Shown piece by piece: positions 42,005 to 51,476 of a stretch of 64,000 nucleotides of DNA. The first letter of the stretch is position 1. Every line of letters starts with the position of its first letter. The stretch is taken from assembly GCA_017438945.1 (NCBI GenBank), contig JAFRUI010000011.1, forward strand, positions 1-64,000, given 5' to 3'. This DNA is from Bacteroidales bacterium. Its GTDB lineage: Bacteria; Bacteroidota; Bacteroidia; Bacteroidales; WCHB1-69. The position numbers and the translations under genes are program-made. Below the pieces are notes generated by a model. The model ran no database searches and was not told the DNA's origin. It saw only the letters and a list, made by a program, of their open reading frames with translations.

Positions 42005-43526
42005 ATAGTTCTTTTCGAAGACGTGCCACCGGAATCCCCATCTGTTCGCGGTACTTCGCAACAGTGCGGCGGGCGATGTTGTATCCCTTCTCGTTCAGCA
42101 TCGCACAGATTTTATCATCGGAGAGCGGCTTTTTCTTGTCCTCGTCGGCAATCAGGTCGCCTAATATCTGTTTGATTTCTTTGGAGGAAACGTCATCGTC
42201 ATTAACAGCTTCGGAGAAAAGGTGCTTGAGAGGAATGATACCGAAATCCGTCTGCACATACTTGCTGTTCGACACCCTCGAGATGGTGGAGATATCCGCC
42301 CCCACCTCTTGGGCTATCGTTTTGAGAATCATTGGTTTAAGATCCTTATTATCCCCTGTCATGAAATAATCGCGCTGATGTTGCATGATGGCGTACATCG
42401 TGTTAAAAAGCAGCTTCTCGCGCAAGTCGAGAGTTTTGATGAACTGGTTCCCGTCATCAACATACTTTTTCATGAAACGATCGGCCTCCGCCTTGCGACG
42501 GTTATATTCCTCCTTGGACAGAAAACGATACGCATTGCTGAATTCCTTGTTAATACGCACCGAGGGGACATACTGATTGTTCAACGTCAGGATCAGTTTC
42601 CCGTCGCGGTTGGTGATGGTGAAGTCGGGGATAATCACATCCGCATTCTTCTGCATAGGGCTGCCCAATGCTGCCGGACGCGGATCTAACTTTTGAATCA
42701 CCTCCAAAACCTCTTTCAGCTCCTCGTCGGATATTTCCAAAGCGGAAGTGATTTTATCATAATGCCGTTTCGTCAGCAAATCAAAGCAATCCGTAATCAC
42801 TTTGCGGGCAAGCTGATGCACAGGAGTAGGAGACGGCATCTTGTCAAGTTGCAAAAGCAGACACTCCTGCAGATTCCGAGCTCCTGTGCCGGGCGGGTCC
42901 AACTCCTGGACGAAATGCGTCAACACGTACTCCACCTCCTGAACATCCGTCTGGACATTCTCATTGTACAGGAGTTCATTGACGATAGCCTGCAAATCCG
43001 CATGGAGATAACCCGCATCATCCAGAGTTCCCATCAGATAGGTGGCAATTTGCGCCTGTCTGGGTGTCATATCCATCGCATCCAACTGCAGTTGCCACTG
43101 CTCATGCATGGATTCGTAATAGACGTCCGATTTCGGATTTTGCGGCATTTCGGCGGGAGCGTTCAATTTGGCGATGTAATTCTCCAATTGCAAATCAGAA
43201 AATCCGTCGTCATAATCATCGTTGTCCCGATAATAATCTTCCTTGAAAATCTCATCTTCAGGCAGTTGTTCGTTCGACAACTCCAACGGATCGCCATTAT
43301 TATCATACTCCTCGCGAGGGGTATCCTCACGGCTTTCCGAATCAGCGACCGAATCCTCGTCGTAAATCTCCAACGCGGGATTATCGTCAACAGCGTTTCG
43401 AATTTCCTGTTCCAAGGAGGCGTACGGCATCTCCACCAAACGCATAAGTTGTAACGTCAACGGCAGGCCGACCTGCCGTTGAACGTTCTTTTGCTCAAGG
43501 GATAAACTGTTATTCGAAGATGACAT
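42003..43526 (-). CDS. rpoN: RNA polymerase sigma-54 factor
   Basis: 507 residues. Region I (LEQKNVQRQVGLPLTLQLMRLVEM) is followed by an acidic region II, the core-binding domain (ELDPPGTGARNLQECLLLQL; LDPRPAALGS) and a C-terminal DNA-binding part ending in the RpoN box (ARRTVAKYREQMGIP), which reads the -24 element. It needs an AAA+ activator to open promoters; one is encoded at 7861-9084. Its ATG lies 8 bases from the asnS stop, so it is probably cotranscribed downstream of asnS. Confidence 0.96.
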   Translation of the reverse strand: MSSSNNSLSLEQKNVQRQVGLPLTLQLMRLVEMPYASLEQEIRNAVDDNPALEIYDEDSVADSESREDTPREEYDNNGDPLELSNEQLPEDEIFKEDYYRDNDDYDDGFSDLQLENYIAKLNAPAEMPQNPKSDVYYESMHEQWQLQLDAMDMTPRQAQIATYLMGTLDDAGYLHADLQAIVNELLYNENVQTDVQEVEYVLTHFVQELDPPGTGARNLQECLLLQLDKMPSPTPVHQLARKVITDCFDLLTKRHYDKITSALEISDEELKEVLEVIQKLDPRPAALGSPMQKNADVIIPDFTITNRDGKLILTLNNQYVPSVRINKEFSNAYRFLSKEEYNRRKAEADRFMKKYVDDGNQFIKTLDLREKLLFNTMYAIMQHQRDYFMTGDNKDLKPMILKTIAQEVGADISTISRVSNSKYVQTDFGIIPLKHLFSEAVNDDDVSSKEIKQILGDLIADEDKKKPLSDDKICAMLNEKGYNIARRTVAKYREQMGIPVARLRKEL

Positions 43527-43534
43527 ATAAGCAA

Positions 43535-44932
43535 TTAAAATTCAGCGTTTTGCGGAGTTCTCGGGAACGGAATCACATCGCGGATGTTGGTCATGCCCGT
43601 GACAAACAGCAGCAAACGCTCGAAACCGAGACCGAAACCGGAGTGCGGTGCGGAACCGAACTTGCGGGTGTCGAAATACCACCAGTACTGCTCTTCCGTC
43701 ATCCCCAACTCGTGGACGCGGGTAAGCAGCTTCTGATAATCGGCCTCGCGCTCGGAGCCACCGATGATTTCACCGATGGTCGGGAACAGCACGTCCATGG
43801 CACGCACCGTTTTGCCGTCTTCGTTCTGCTTCATGTAGAAGGCCTTGATTTCCTTCGGATAGTCTGTCAGGATGACCGGCTTCTTGAAATGGTTCTCCAC
43901 CAGATAACGCTCGTGCTCCGATTGGAGGTCGATACCCCACTTCACCGGATATTCGAACTTCTTCTTGGCCTGGAGCAAGATGTCGATAGCTTCGGTGTAG
44001 CCCAAACGCACAAAGTCAACTTTGGTGACGGACTCCAGACGTGCGATTAACTCCTTGTCAAACATATCGTTGAGGAATTTCAGGTCATCCATATTGTTGT
44101 CCAAGGCATATTGGACAAGGTATTTGATGAAATCCTCGGCGAGGTCCATGTTGTCCTTGATGTCGTAGAATGCCATTTCAGGCTCAATCATCCAGAATTC
44201 GGCCAGGTGGCGCGGCGTGTTGCTGTTCTCGGCGCGGAACGTCGGACCGAACGTGTAGATGTTGCCGAGAGCCATGGCTCCCAGTTCTCCTTCCAATTGT
44301 CCAGAGACTGTCAGGTTGGTGTGCTTACCGAAGAAGTCCTGTTTGTAATCAATCTGACCGTCTTCAGTGCGCGGGATGTTGTTAAGGTCGAAAGTGGTGA
44401 CATTGAACATCTCGCCTGCACCCTCTGCGTCTGATGCGGTAATCAACGGAGTGTGGAGGTAGAAGAAACCTCTGTCATTGAAGTATTTGTGGATGGCGAA
44501 AGCCATGGCGTGACGCAGACGGAGCACGCAGCCGAAATAGTTGGTTCTCGGACGCAAATGGGCGATCTCACGGAGGAACTCCATGGAATGACCCTTCTTC
44601 TGCAACGGATACTGTTCCGGATCGGCACTACCGTAAACCTCTATTGTTTCGGCCTGCACCTCTACCGACTGACCCTTACCCTGCGATTCAACCAACTTAC
44701 CGGTCACATGGATACACGAACCGGTGGTAATCTGCTTGAGCAAAGCCTCGTCGAATTTCTCCGTGTCGGCCACCACCTGCAGATTGGTCACGATGGAACC
44801 ATCATTGAGAGCGATAAACTGCACGAAATTGTTGCCGCGTCTGGAACGAACCCAACCTTTAACCTCCACGGGGTTGCCAATGCCGACAACCTCAGGAGTC
44901 TTGATAATATCTTTTAATCTTAATTTGTTCAT
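43535..44932 (-). CDS. asnS: Asparaginyl-tRNA synthetase
   Basis: 465 residues. An N-terminal OB-fold anticodon-binding domain ([25 protein letters not shown]) is followed by the class II catalytic core: motif 2 around [24 protein letters not shown], and motif 3 [27 protein letters not shown], whose ending fits AsnRS. It charges tRNA-Asn with asparagine in the cytoplasm. It lies upstream of rpoN in the same direction. Confidence 0.96.
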   Translation of the reverse strand: MNKLRLKDIIKTPEVVGIGNPVEVKGWVRSRRGNNFVQFIALNDGSIVTNLQVVADTEKFDEALLKQITTGSCIHVTGKLVESQGKGQSVEVQAETIEVYGSADPEQYPLQKKGHSMEFLREIAHLRPRTNYFGCVLRLRHAMAFAIHKYFNDRGFFYLHTPLITASDAEGAGEMFNVTTFDLNNIPRTEDGQIDYKQDFFGKHTNLTVSGQLEGELGAMALGNIYTFGPTFRAENSNTPRHLAEFWMIEPEMAFYDIKDNMDLAEDFIKYLVQYALDNNMDDLKFLNDMFDKELIARLESVTKVDFVRLGYTEAIDILLQAKKKFEYPVKWGIDLQSEHERYLVENHFKKPVILTDYPKEIKAFYMKQNEDGKTVRAMDVLFPTIGEIIGGSEREADYQKLLTRVHELGMTEEQYWWYFDTRKFGSAPHSGFGLGFERLLLFVTGMTNIRDVIPFPRTPQNAEF

Positions 44933-44934
44933 GT

Positions 44935-45043
44935 TTTTGACTATAACTATGACTATAACTATTGACTATAACTCTGGCTTTGGGCAATTAACTATTAACT
45001 ATCAACTCTAAGCTTCAATAACCAATAACCAATAACCCATAAC
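44935..45043. repeat. Three array families between rpoD and asnS
   Basis: GACTATAACTAT-type repeats (about 44938-44973), ATTAACT heptamers (44987-45007, three units) and AGCTT plus CAATAAC heptamers (45011-45043, four units). The CAATAAC set stops three bases before the rpoD stop codon. Confidence 0.8.
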
Positions 45044-45045
45044 CA

Positions 45046-45909
45046 TTACAAATACGATTGCAGCACCTTGCACTTGGCGTTATGGCGCAGTCGGCGGATA
45101 GCTTTTTCTTTGATCTGGCGCACGCGCTCACGGGAGAGGTCAAACTGTTCCCCGATCTCATCCAGGGTCATGGGGTGCTTGCTGCCCAAACCATAGAACA
45201 ATTTGAGGATTTCCGCCTCGCGCGTCGGCAAAGTATCTATCACAGAGCCGAGTTCTTGTTGTAACGATTGGTATATCAATTCTTTATCAGGAGAAACAGT
45301 ATCCTCGTTACGGAGGACATCATACATATTGGTATCGTCGTCCGAAGTCAGACTGGCGTCCATGGAGAGGTGTTTGGGGGAGTTCTTCATGGAGTCCTTG
45401 ATTTCCTCCTCCGTCATCCCCATACGTTCAGCGATTTCCGACACTTTGGGTTCGCGTTGGAGTTCCTGCTCCAGAATGCCCATCGTCTTGTAAATCTTGT
45501 TGATGACACCCACCTTGTTCATAGGAAGTCGCACAATACGTGACTGCTCGGCGATGGCCTGCAGGATAGCCTGCCGGATCCACCAAACGGCAAAGGAGAT
45601 GAACTTGAATCCTTTGGTCTCGTCAAAACGGTGCGCCGCCTTGATCAGTCCGAGGTTACCCTCGTTAATCAGATCGGACAAGGTAATTCCTTGATTCTGA
45701 TACTGTTTCGCCACTGACACCACAAATCGGAGGTTGGCATTGGTCAGTTTCTCCAACGCGTCCTCGTCTCCATTTCTGATACGGCGGGCCAATTCCGCCT
45801 CCTCATCAGCGGTTAGCAAGGGCACCTTGCCAATATCATGCAGGTATTTGTCCAACGACGGTGTCTCACTGCGGTTGGTTACTTGTTTTGTTATTCTTAA
45901 TTGTCTCAT
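45046..45909 (-). CDS. rpoD: Primary RNA polymerase sigma factor (RpoD/SigA type)
   Basis: 287 residues, the short form usual in Bacteroidota, without region 1.1. Region 2 holds GNLGLIKAAHRFDETKGFKF and ISFAVWWIRQAILQAI. Region 4 ends DEIGEQFDLSRERVRQIKEKAIRRLR. It recognises the TTTG/TAnnTTTG promoters found throughout the window. A GAGACGTTTC-type palindrome and ATTGGCT heptamers lie directly upstream. Confidence 0.95.
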   Translation of the reverse strand: MRQLRITKQVTNRSETPSLDKYLHDIGKVPLLTADEEAELARRIRNGDEDALEKLTNANLRFVVSVAKQYQNQGITLSDLINEGNLGLIKAAHRFDETKGFKFISFAVWWIRQAILQAIAEQSRIVRLPMNKVGVINKIYKTMGILEQELQREPKVSEIAERMGMTEEEIKDSMKNSPKHLSMDASLTSDDDTNMYDVLRNEDTVSPDKELIYQSLQQELGSVIDTLPTREAEILKLFYGLGSKHPMTLDEIGEQFDLSRERVRQIKEKAIRRLRHNAKCKVLQSYL

Positions 45910-45947
45910 TTCCAGTAAATAAAGAGCGTTTGTTTTGGTTATAGACT

Positions 45948-46042
45948 ATTGGCTGTTAGCTATTGGCTATGGCGATGTTTGTTGAGACGTTTCAGGAAAC
46001 GTCTCAACAACATTGACACTATTGCCTGTTGCCTGTTGCCTA
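45948..46042. repeat. Heptamer arrays flanking a 30-nt palindrome upstream of rpoD
   Basis: ATTGGCT, GTTAGCT and ATTGGCT (45948-45968) precede a perfect palindrome at 45980-46009 (14-base arms beginning TGTTGAGACG, 2-base centre). TTGCCTG units follow at 46022-46042 (three). The palindrome is the same family as 3755-3784. Confidence 0.85.
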
Positions 46043-46048
46043 AAAAAA

Positions 46049-47101
46049 TTAGAAACTGTAACCGATACCTAAACCGACCACTTCCTTGAACTGCACGCGA
46101 GCGCGCGGACCTTCATGGTATTTGCGCCATGCCGGACCATCGATCATCACCTTGTCATAATACTTCAAGGAGGTCATCAAGCTGACACTGAACACTTTGA
46201 GGAAATTATAGGTGATAGCCACATCCCAGTCGACATCGAAATTGCCGAATTTCTGACCGTTCTCTTTGTCATGGATTCTGGCCGTGTAAGGCGTGAACAA
46301 TGTAATCGTGGAGATAATCTTAAGGTTTTTCACCAAGGTGTAGTTGATACCGCCATTAATACGGAGACCCATGTTCAGACCCACAGCCTTGTAGGTACCA
46401 TCCTCGCGCATCGGCAGACCATAGTTGGCGCGGAGGCTTTCCTCCAGACAGGTGGTCATACGTCCGGCGACCGGATACACACCGATGGTGAAGATGTCGT
46501 TCGGACGATATTCAATACCAAGTGCCAAGTCCGTGTAAGACGGAGAGAGCCATTTGGAAATCAAAGAGCGGTCCACGCGCTCTCCATTCGCGTCCACGAC
46601 AAAGGTCGTGTCAGCATTCCAAATGCCGTCATCAATTTTCTTGTAGTCCCAACCAGGCGCATATTGCGAGCGGAAGCTGCCCAGCAGAGTGAGATACCAT
46701 TGCGGGTGCATCTGGAAACCGACTTTGGTCGTAAGATTGATCTTGTCATTGGCTTTTCTCCAACGATACCCCTGTTTATAGTCGTTAGAGAACATTTCGC
46801 CCAATTCGGTGTCCAGATTGGTATCCCATGTCCATTTGTTTTTCTTGTAAGACAACGTCATGTTGGCGAAGATGAAGCCCGTCACGTTGTTGTTACCGCC
46901 GGCTGCCCAGTTGAAAAGCGCGGTCTGTGCGGCATTCAGCCCGCACACACCCGTGAACTTCCAGTACTTGGCACTGTCCACTTCCGCTGATTTCACTTTG
47001 GTCTTCAAAGCCTCATCAGCGGCGGTTTTTTCATCAACTTGCGCATTGGCGAAAGAAAAAGCCAGCGCACTCATTAAAACAAGTAAAAATCCTTTCTTCA
47101 T
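46049..47101 (-). CDS. DUF3078 outer-membrane protein
   Basis: A 350-residue protein with a signal peptide (LLVLMSALAFSFANAQ). The mature chain is made of alternating beta-strand segments (FTGVCGLNAAQTALFNWAAGG ... NDKINLTTKVGFQMHPQWYLTLLGSF) and ends VVGLGIGYSF, with a C-terminal aromatic typical of outer-membrane beta-barrels. The family is widespread in Bacteroidota; its function is unknown. Confidence 0.85.
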   Translation of the reverse strand: MKKGFLLVLMSALAFSFANAQVDEKTAADEALKTKVKSAEVDSAKYWKFTGVCGLNAAQTALFNWAAGGNNNVTGFIFANMTLSYKKNKWTWDTNLDTELGEMFSNDYKQGYRWRKANDKINLTTKVGFQMHPQWYLTLLGSFRSQYAPGWDYKKIDDGIWNADTTFVVDANGERVDRSLISKWLSPSYTDLALGIEYRPNDIFTIGVYPVAGRMTTCLEESLRANYGLPMREDGTYKAVGLNMGLRINGGINYTLVKNLKIISTITLFTPYTARIHDKENGQKFGNFDVDWDVAITYNFLKVFSVSLMTSLKYYDKVMIDGPAWRKYHEGPRARVQFKEVVGLGIGYSF

Positions 47102-47151
47102 AATTTTTATTTTTTGTTAATAAATTTCAAGTATACCGTTCAAGGTTTAAA

Positions 47152-48327
47152 CTACTGGTTGATTTTATGATAGGTTCGCCACCAGCGGTCGGAGATTTTG
47201 TCTTCGCAGGCCAACTGGTAGTCACGTTGGGAACAGGGCAGGTAGTAATTCTGCACCTGATTGTTGTCTTTCTGATAAATAGGCACAATCACCCACCAGC
47301 GTCCGGATTTCTTGCTGTTGAAGAAAACCATTTCATCCAAAGCCCCGGTCACAGAGATGTTGAACTGACGGTAGTCGTTCTTGTTCTTGAAGTGTCCCTC
47401 AGCTTGCCGGAAGATGAATCCTTCCACGAAATACCAAAGGATGTGGGCGATGAGCTGCGAGGTCTGGTTGTTGAAATCCAAGGTGGGGTCATATTCATAG
47501 ATGCCGAATGAAGAGAGCTTGTCGCTGAGTCCCACGAATTTGGAAATCTGACAGATTTCCTCCCCGTAGAAACCGTTGGAGGAATTATGCGGGCAGCCGG
47601 GAGCGTCCGGACGGCGGATGGCGGAAATGTCCAGGGAGACCATATCCGCATTACGCACCACGGGCTCCACCTCCTCCAGATTCCTCCGCATCAGTCCCAC
47701 CCGATAGGTCTCGAAAAAGAGACTTTCCATCATATTCACCGATTCAGGACTGTTCATGTAGCTTTGGAAACCGATGTTGGCGTAGTTCAAGAGGAAATTG
47801 GGCTGCTGGAGCACCATTTTGTTCACATAAGCATCCGATCGGATCGGTTTGTTCTCGTTTCCGAGGTCAAAACAGGCGTCTATGGAGACCACGTTGGCCA
47901 CGCGTTCCATCAGCTCGTACGCCCGGTAATTGGCGAACGCCAGGTCGTTGCTGCCACCCAAGATAATCGGGATGACATTGTTCTCCACGAGAAATGCGAC
48001 CACCTCAGAAACAGCACGGTAGGTGTCCTCGACGGTCTTCCCCAGACGAAGATTCCCCAAGTCAATGATTCTCACATTCTTCCGCCATGCATAAAGCTGA
48101 TAGAACTGCCGGCGGATTTCGTCGGGCGCCAAGGAACAGGAAGGATTTTGCCAGGCATTGCGCACCTCGGGGACCCCCACGATGGCTATGTCCGCCTCCT
48201 CGATATTCACAGGGACCTCCGGATTGTACATCATCACCTGGTACAACAATCTGTCCGTCAAAGATTCAGAATCCGGGATGTGCAGTGACACAATGGTCAC
48301 AGGGTCAAAATAGAGTGACAAGTCCAT
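47152..48327 (-). CDS. Arginase/formimidoylglutamase-family protein with altered metal ligands
   Basis: A 391-residue ureohydrolase-fold protein directly downstream of topA. The usual manganese motifs are recognisable but changed: GGDHS is GGSND, DAHxD is SIDACFD, and SxDxD is SLDISAIR. The two His ligands and one Asp seem to be lost, so standard binuclear-Mn hydrolysis is doubtful. Annotation pipelines often name such proteins formimidoylglutamase, but no hut genes are nearby. Six bases separate its ATG from the topA stop, suggesting cotranscription. Confidence 0.78.
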   Translation of the reverse strand: MDLSLYFDPVTIVSLHIPDSESLTDRLLYQVMMYNPEVPVNIEEADIAIVGVPEVRNAWQNPSCSLAPDEIRRQFYQLYAWRKNVRIIDLGNLRLGKTVEDTYRAVSEVVAFLVENNVIPIILGGSNDLAFANYRAYELMERVANVVSIDACFDLGNENKPIRSDAYVNKMVLQQPNFLLNYANIGFQSYMNSPESVNMMESLFFETYRVGLMRRNLEEVEPVVRNADMVSLDISAIRRPDAPGCPHNSSNGFYGEEICQISKFVGLSDKLSSFGIYEYDPTLDFNNQTSQLIAHILWYFVEGFIFRQAEGHFKNKNDYRQFNISVTGALDEMVFFNSKKSGRWWVIVPIYQKDNNQVQNYYLPCSQRDYQLACEDKISDRWWRTYHKINQ

Positions 48328-48333
48328 TCTTAC

Positions 48334-50829
48334 TTATGCTTTTTTACGTCTTACAATACGTTTCTTGGCCGTCGGAGCGGTTTCCTGCATGATTTTCAGA
48401 CAATCCTGATAAGTGAGTTTGTTGGCCACCATGTCTTTGGGAATCTTGAAATTATCCGTTCCGTTCGTGATATAAGGACCATAGCGACCGTTCATCACCT
48501 TCAGGTTCGCGTCTTCCGAATAAGATATCAGGACGTTCCGCGTCTCCTTGTTTTGAATGATTTCCACCGCTTGTTCTTCCGTCAGGTCGTTGAGGCTCAT
48601 GTTTTTGTCAAGCGTGTAATTCTTACCATCATATTTAATATAAGGACCGTAACGGCCGGCGGCGGCAAGAATCTCTTTTCCGTCGAAGTGACCCACCAGA
48701 TGGGGGGTACGCTCGGCATTCTTCTTCATTTTACCCTCCAAAAGCTCAATGCAGCGTTCCAACGTGATGGAATACGGATCATCGGTTTTGGGAATGGATT
48801 CGAAGGTGCCGTCGTAACGCACGTAGGGTCCGAAGCGCCCCACGCCCACAGAGACCTCCTTGCCGTTCCATTCGCCGAGAGTGCGCGGAAGGCGGAACAG
48901 GTCCAACGCCTCCTCCAAGGTGATGGTGTCGATGAACTGGTCGGCCTGGAGACGTGCATAGCGAGGCTTCGAGTCGGCGTAAGACTCGCCGATCTGCACC
49001 ATAGGACCGTACTTGCCCAACTTCGCGAACACCTTCTCGTTGGTTTTGGGGTCATAGCCCAAAAGACGCTCCCCGCTGGCCTTGGTGGAATAGTTGATGG
49101 CCGTGTCCACTTGCTGGTGGAACCCACCATAGAAACGGCTCATCATATCCTGCCAGTCGGCTTTCCCCTCTGCAATGTCATCGAATTCCTTCTCCACATC
49201 GGCCGTAAAGCCGTAGTCCATAATCTGTTTGAAATTATCCTGCAGGTAGTCGTTCACAATGATACCCACATCCGTAGGGATAAGTTTGTCCTTCTCATAT
49301 CCGTACTTTTCCTTTTTCACCTCTTCTTTGATGCCGTCCGACGTCATGGTGAGGCAGAAATACTGACGTTCCTTGCCTTGGCGGGTGGCTTTACGCACAT
49401 ATTCGCGTTTCTGGATAGTGGAAATAGTGGGAGCATAGGTTGAAGGACGTCCGATCCCGAGTTCTTCCAGCTTTTTCACCAGACTGGCTTCGGTGTAGCG
49501 GACAGGCGGCTGCGCATAACGCTGGGTTGCCATGATATTCTTGACGTTCAGGTCATCCCCCACCTCCATGGGCGGAAGCATTCCCTTCACCTCTTCGCTC
49601 TCCTCGTCCTTCGATTCCGTGTACACTTTCAGGAATCCGGGGAACAGGATGACCTCTCCAGAGGCGATGAACTTCTCGGTACGCCCCTCCACCGGTATGG
49701 TGATGGAGGTCTTTTCCGTTTTCGCGTCGCTCATCTGGGAGGCAATGGTGCGCTTCCAGATCAGCTCGTACAGATGCTTGGCGAATGTGTCGCCCGGGAT
49801 AGTCTCACGAGAGATATCTGTGGGACGAATGGCCTCGTGCGCTTCCTGGGCGCCTTTGGTCTTGGTGACATACTTGCGGGTTTTGGCATAGTCCTCGCCA
49901 TATTTCTCCGCCACAACCTTATGGGCGACGGCGAGCGCCATGTTCGACAAGTTCACCGAGTCGGTACGCATATAGGTAATGTAACCGGCCTCGTAGAGCT
50001 GTTGTGCCACAACCATGGTCTTCGACACGGAGAACCCGAGTTTGCGGGCCGCCTCCTGTTGCATGGTGGAGGTGGTGAATGGCGGCGCAGGACTTTTCTT
50101 GCCCGGAGTCTTCTCTATGGCTGTGATCTGGAACGACGCCTTCCGGCAATGCTCCAGGAAGGAGACGGCCTCCTCCTTGGTGGGGAAACGTTTGTTCAGC
50201 TCCGCATCCAACTCGATCTTTTTGTCACGCGTAGGGCTGAACACACCGTCCACCTTGTACGAAGAGGTGCTGTTGAATTTCTCAATCTCATGCTCGCGCT
50301 CGACAATCAGTTTCACCGCCACCGACTGCACACGTCCCGCCGAAAGCGAAGGACGCACCTTACGCCACAGCACAGGCGAAAGTTCGAAACCAACGAGCCG
50401 GTCCAACACTCGACGAGCCTGCTGCGCGTTCACCAAATCGACATTCAGCGTCCGGGGATGCGCCAACGCTTCCTCTATGGCAGACTTTGTAATCTCATGA
50501 AACACAATACGTTTCACTTTCGCTGGATCCATTTTGGTCACTTCCATCAAATGCCACGAAATGGCTTCACCCTCGCGGTCATCATCAGTTGCGAGCCAGA
50601 TGGTGTCGGCCTCCGCCGCCTTTTTCTTGATGTCGTTGATAAGGGCCTTCTTGTCGTCCAGTACCTCATACTGGGGTTCAAAGTCGTGAGCTATGTCGAT
50701 GCCCATCCCTTTTGAAGGAAGGTCTCGCACATGACCCTTGCTGGAAATCACGGTATAATCCTTCCCGATGAATTTCTGAATGGTTTTCGCTTTCGCCGGA
50801 GACTCGACGATGATTAGATTTTTGCTCAT
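48334..50829 (-). CDS. topA: DNA topoisomerase I
   Basis: 831 residues, type IA topoisomerase that relaxes negative supercoils. The TOPRIM domain starts LIIVESPAKAKTIQKFIG. The active-site Tyr lies in AGYITYMRTDSVNLS (about residue 285), followed by HEAIRPTDI and the conserved domain around ELGIGRPSTYAPTI. The C-terminus has four repeats with G-x-YGPY-type cores (KLGKYGPMVQIG, GVGRFGPYVRYDG, AAGRYGPYIKYDG, MNGRYGPYITNG) instead of Cys zinc fingers, ending in a basic tail. Confidence 0.96.
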   Translation of the reverse strand: MSKNLIIVESPAKAKTIQKFIGKDYTVISSKGHVRDLPSKGMGIDIAHDFEPQYEVLDDKKALINDIKKKAAEADTIWLATDDDREGEAISWHLMEVTKMDPAKVKRIVFHEITKSAIEEALAHPRTLNVDLVNAQQARRVLDRLVGFELSPVLWRKVRPSLSAGRVQSVAVKLIVEREHEIEKFNSTSSYKVDGVFSPTRDKKIELDAELNKRFPTKEEAVSFLEHCRKASFQITAIEKTPGKKSPAPPFTTSTMQQEAARKLGFSVSKTMVVAQQLYEAGYITYMRTDSVNLSNMALAVAHKVVAEKYGEDYAKTRKYVTKTKGAQEAHEAIRPTDISRETIPGDTFAKHLYELIWKRTIASQMSDAKTEKTSITIPVEGRTEKFIASGEVILFPGFLKVYTESKDEESEEVKGMLPPMEVGDDLNVKNIMATQRYAQPPVRYTEASLVKKLEELGIGRPSTYAPTISTIQKREYVRKATRQGKERQYFCLTMTSDGIKEEVKKEKYGYEKDKLIPTDVGIIVNDYLQDNFKQIMDYGFTADVEKEFDDIAEGKADWQDMMSRFYGGFHQQVDTAINYSTKASGERLLGYDPKTNEKVFAKLGKYGPMVQIGESYADSKPRYARLQADQFIDTITLEEALDLFRLPRTLGEWNGKEVSVGVGRFGPYVRYDGTFESIPKTDDPYSITLERCIELLEGKMKKNAERTPHLVGHFDGKEILAAAGRYGPYIKYDGKNYTLDKNMSLNDLTEEQAVEIIQNKETRNVLISYSEDANLKVMNGRYGPYITNGTDNFKIPKDMVANKLTYQDCLKIMQETAPTAKKRIVRRKKA

Positions 50830-50840
50830 ATTTTATGAAG

Positions 50841-50893
50841 GGTTATTGGTTATCGGTTATTGGTTATTGAAGGGTTATCGGTTCTGGGTTGAA
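50841..50893. repeat. 7-bp tandem array (GGTTATT family) at the end of the FMN adenylyltransferase gene
   Basis: GGTTATT, GGTTATC, GGTTATT, GGTTATT, then GAAG and GGTTATC, GGTTCTG, GGTTGAA. This is the reverse orientation of the AGCTTCAATAAC/CAATAAC family. It encodes the last residues and the stop of the upstream protein. Confidence 0.85.
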
Positions 50894-51458
50894 GTTTATA
50901 TGAATATCCTAGCATCGCATCCACTGTTTCCCAATCCTTTTTGAGGATGTGTTCGCGGATGACGGCGGAATGAACGCCGGCGGAATGCCACATCTCTTCG
51001 GGAATATCCACCACTTGCAGTCCGTGCGAATGGCTGAACGCTTTGATGTTGTCGTGATGCCCCTCGCGGTGATGCCCGAAAGCATGGTTCGGTCCCATCA
51101 CCAGCGTGTGCGCATGCAACGTCCCCATAATTACCTCTTGGATGAACTGCTGATAGGTCATTTGGGAAAATTCACGAGAGAACGGCATCACCACTGCCGC
51201 ATCAATTCCTTGTTTCTCAATAAGTTTCAGATTCTCATCCAAGCTGTTGATGGTGAAAAAAGTGGATTCAGGGTAAAGTACGCTTCGCGGATGGGGGTCG
51301 AAGGTCAACACCACGCTGGTGCCACCGACCCGGGCTGCCTGCTCGCACAGGAAACGCAAGATCCGGACATGCCCCAAGTGGACGCCGTCAAAAGCGCCAA
51401 CGGCCACCACCGGATTTTTCCATTCCGGCAAACAATCTGTCCCTTTAAAAACCTGCAT
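50850..51458 (-). CDS. FAD synthetase (FMN adenylyltransferase) domain only, RibF N-terminal half
   Basis: About 202 residues, homologous to the adenylyltransferase half of bifunctional RibF: AVGAFDGVHLGHVRIL, TFDPHPRSVLYPE, GPNHAFGHHREG, and the domain end VIREHILKKDWETVDAMLGYSYKL. Full RibF continues into a riboflavin kinase domain from this point. Here the chain ends after 14 more residues (QPRTDNPSITNNR), which are encoded by a GGTTATT heptamer array. It should adenylate FMN to FAD; riboflavin kinase must be elsewhere. It could be a truncated ribF or a natural single-domain form. Confidence 0.8.
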   Translation of the reverse strand: MQVFKGTDCLPEWKNPVVAVGAFDGVHLGHVRILRFLCEQAARVGGTSVVLTFDPHPRSVLYPESTFFTINSLDENLKLIEKQGIDAAVVMPFSREFSQMTYQQFIQEVIMGTLHAHTLVMGPNHAFGHHREGHHDNIKAFSHSHGLQVVDIPEEMWHSAGVHSAVIREHILKKDWETVDAMLGYSYKLQPRTDNPSITNNR

Positions 51459-51476
51459 CCGCAAAGAATAATTCCA

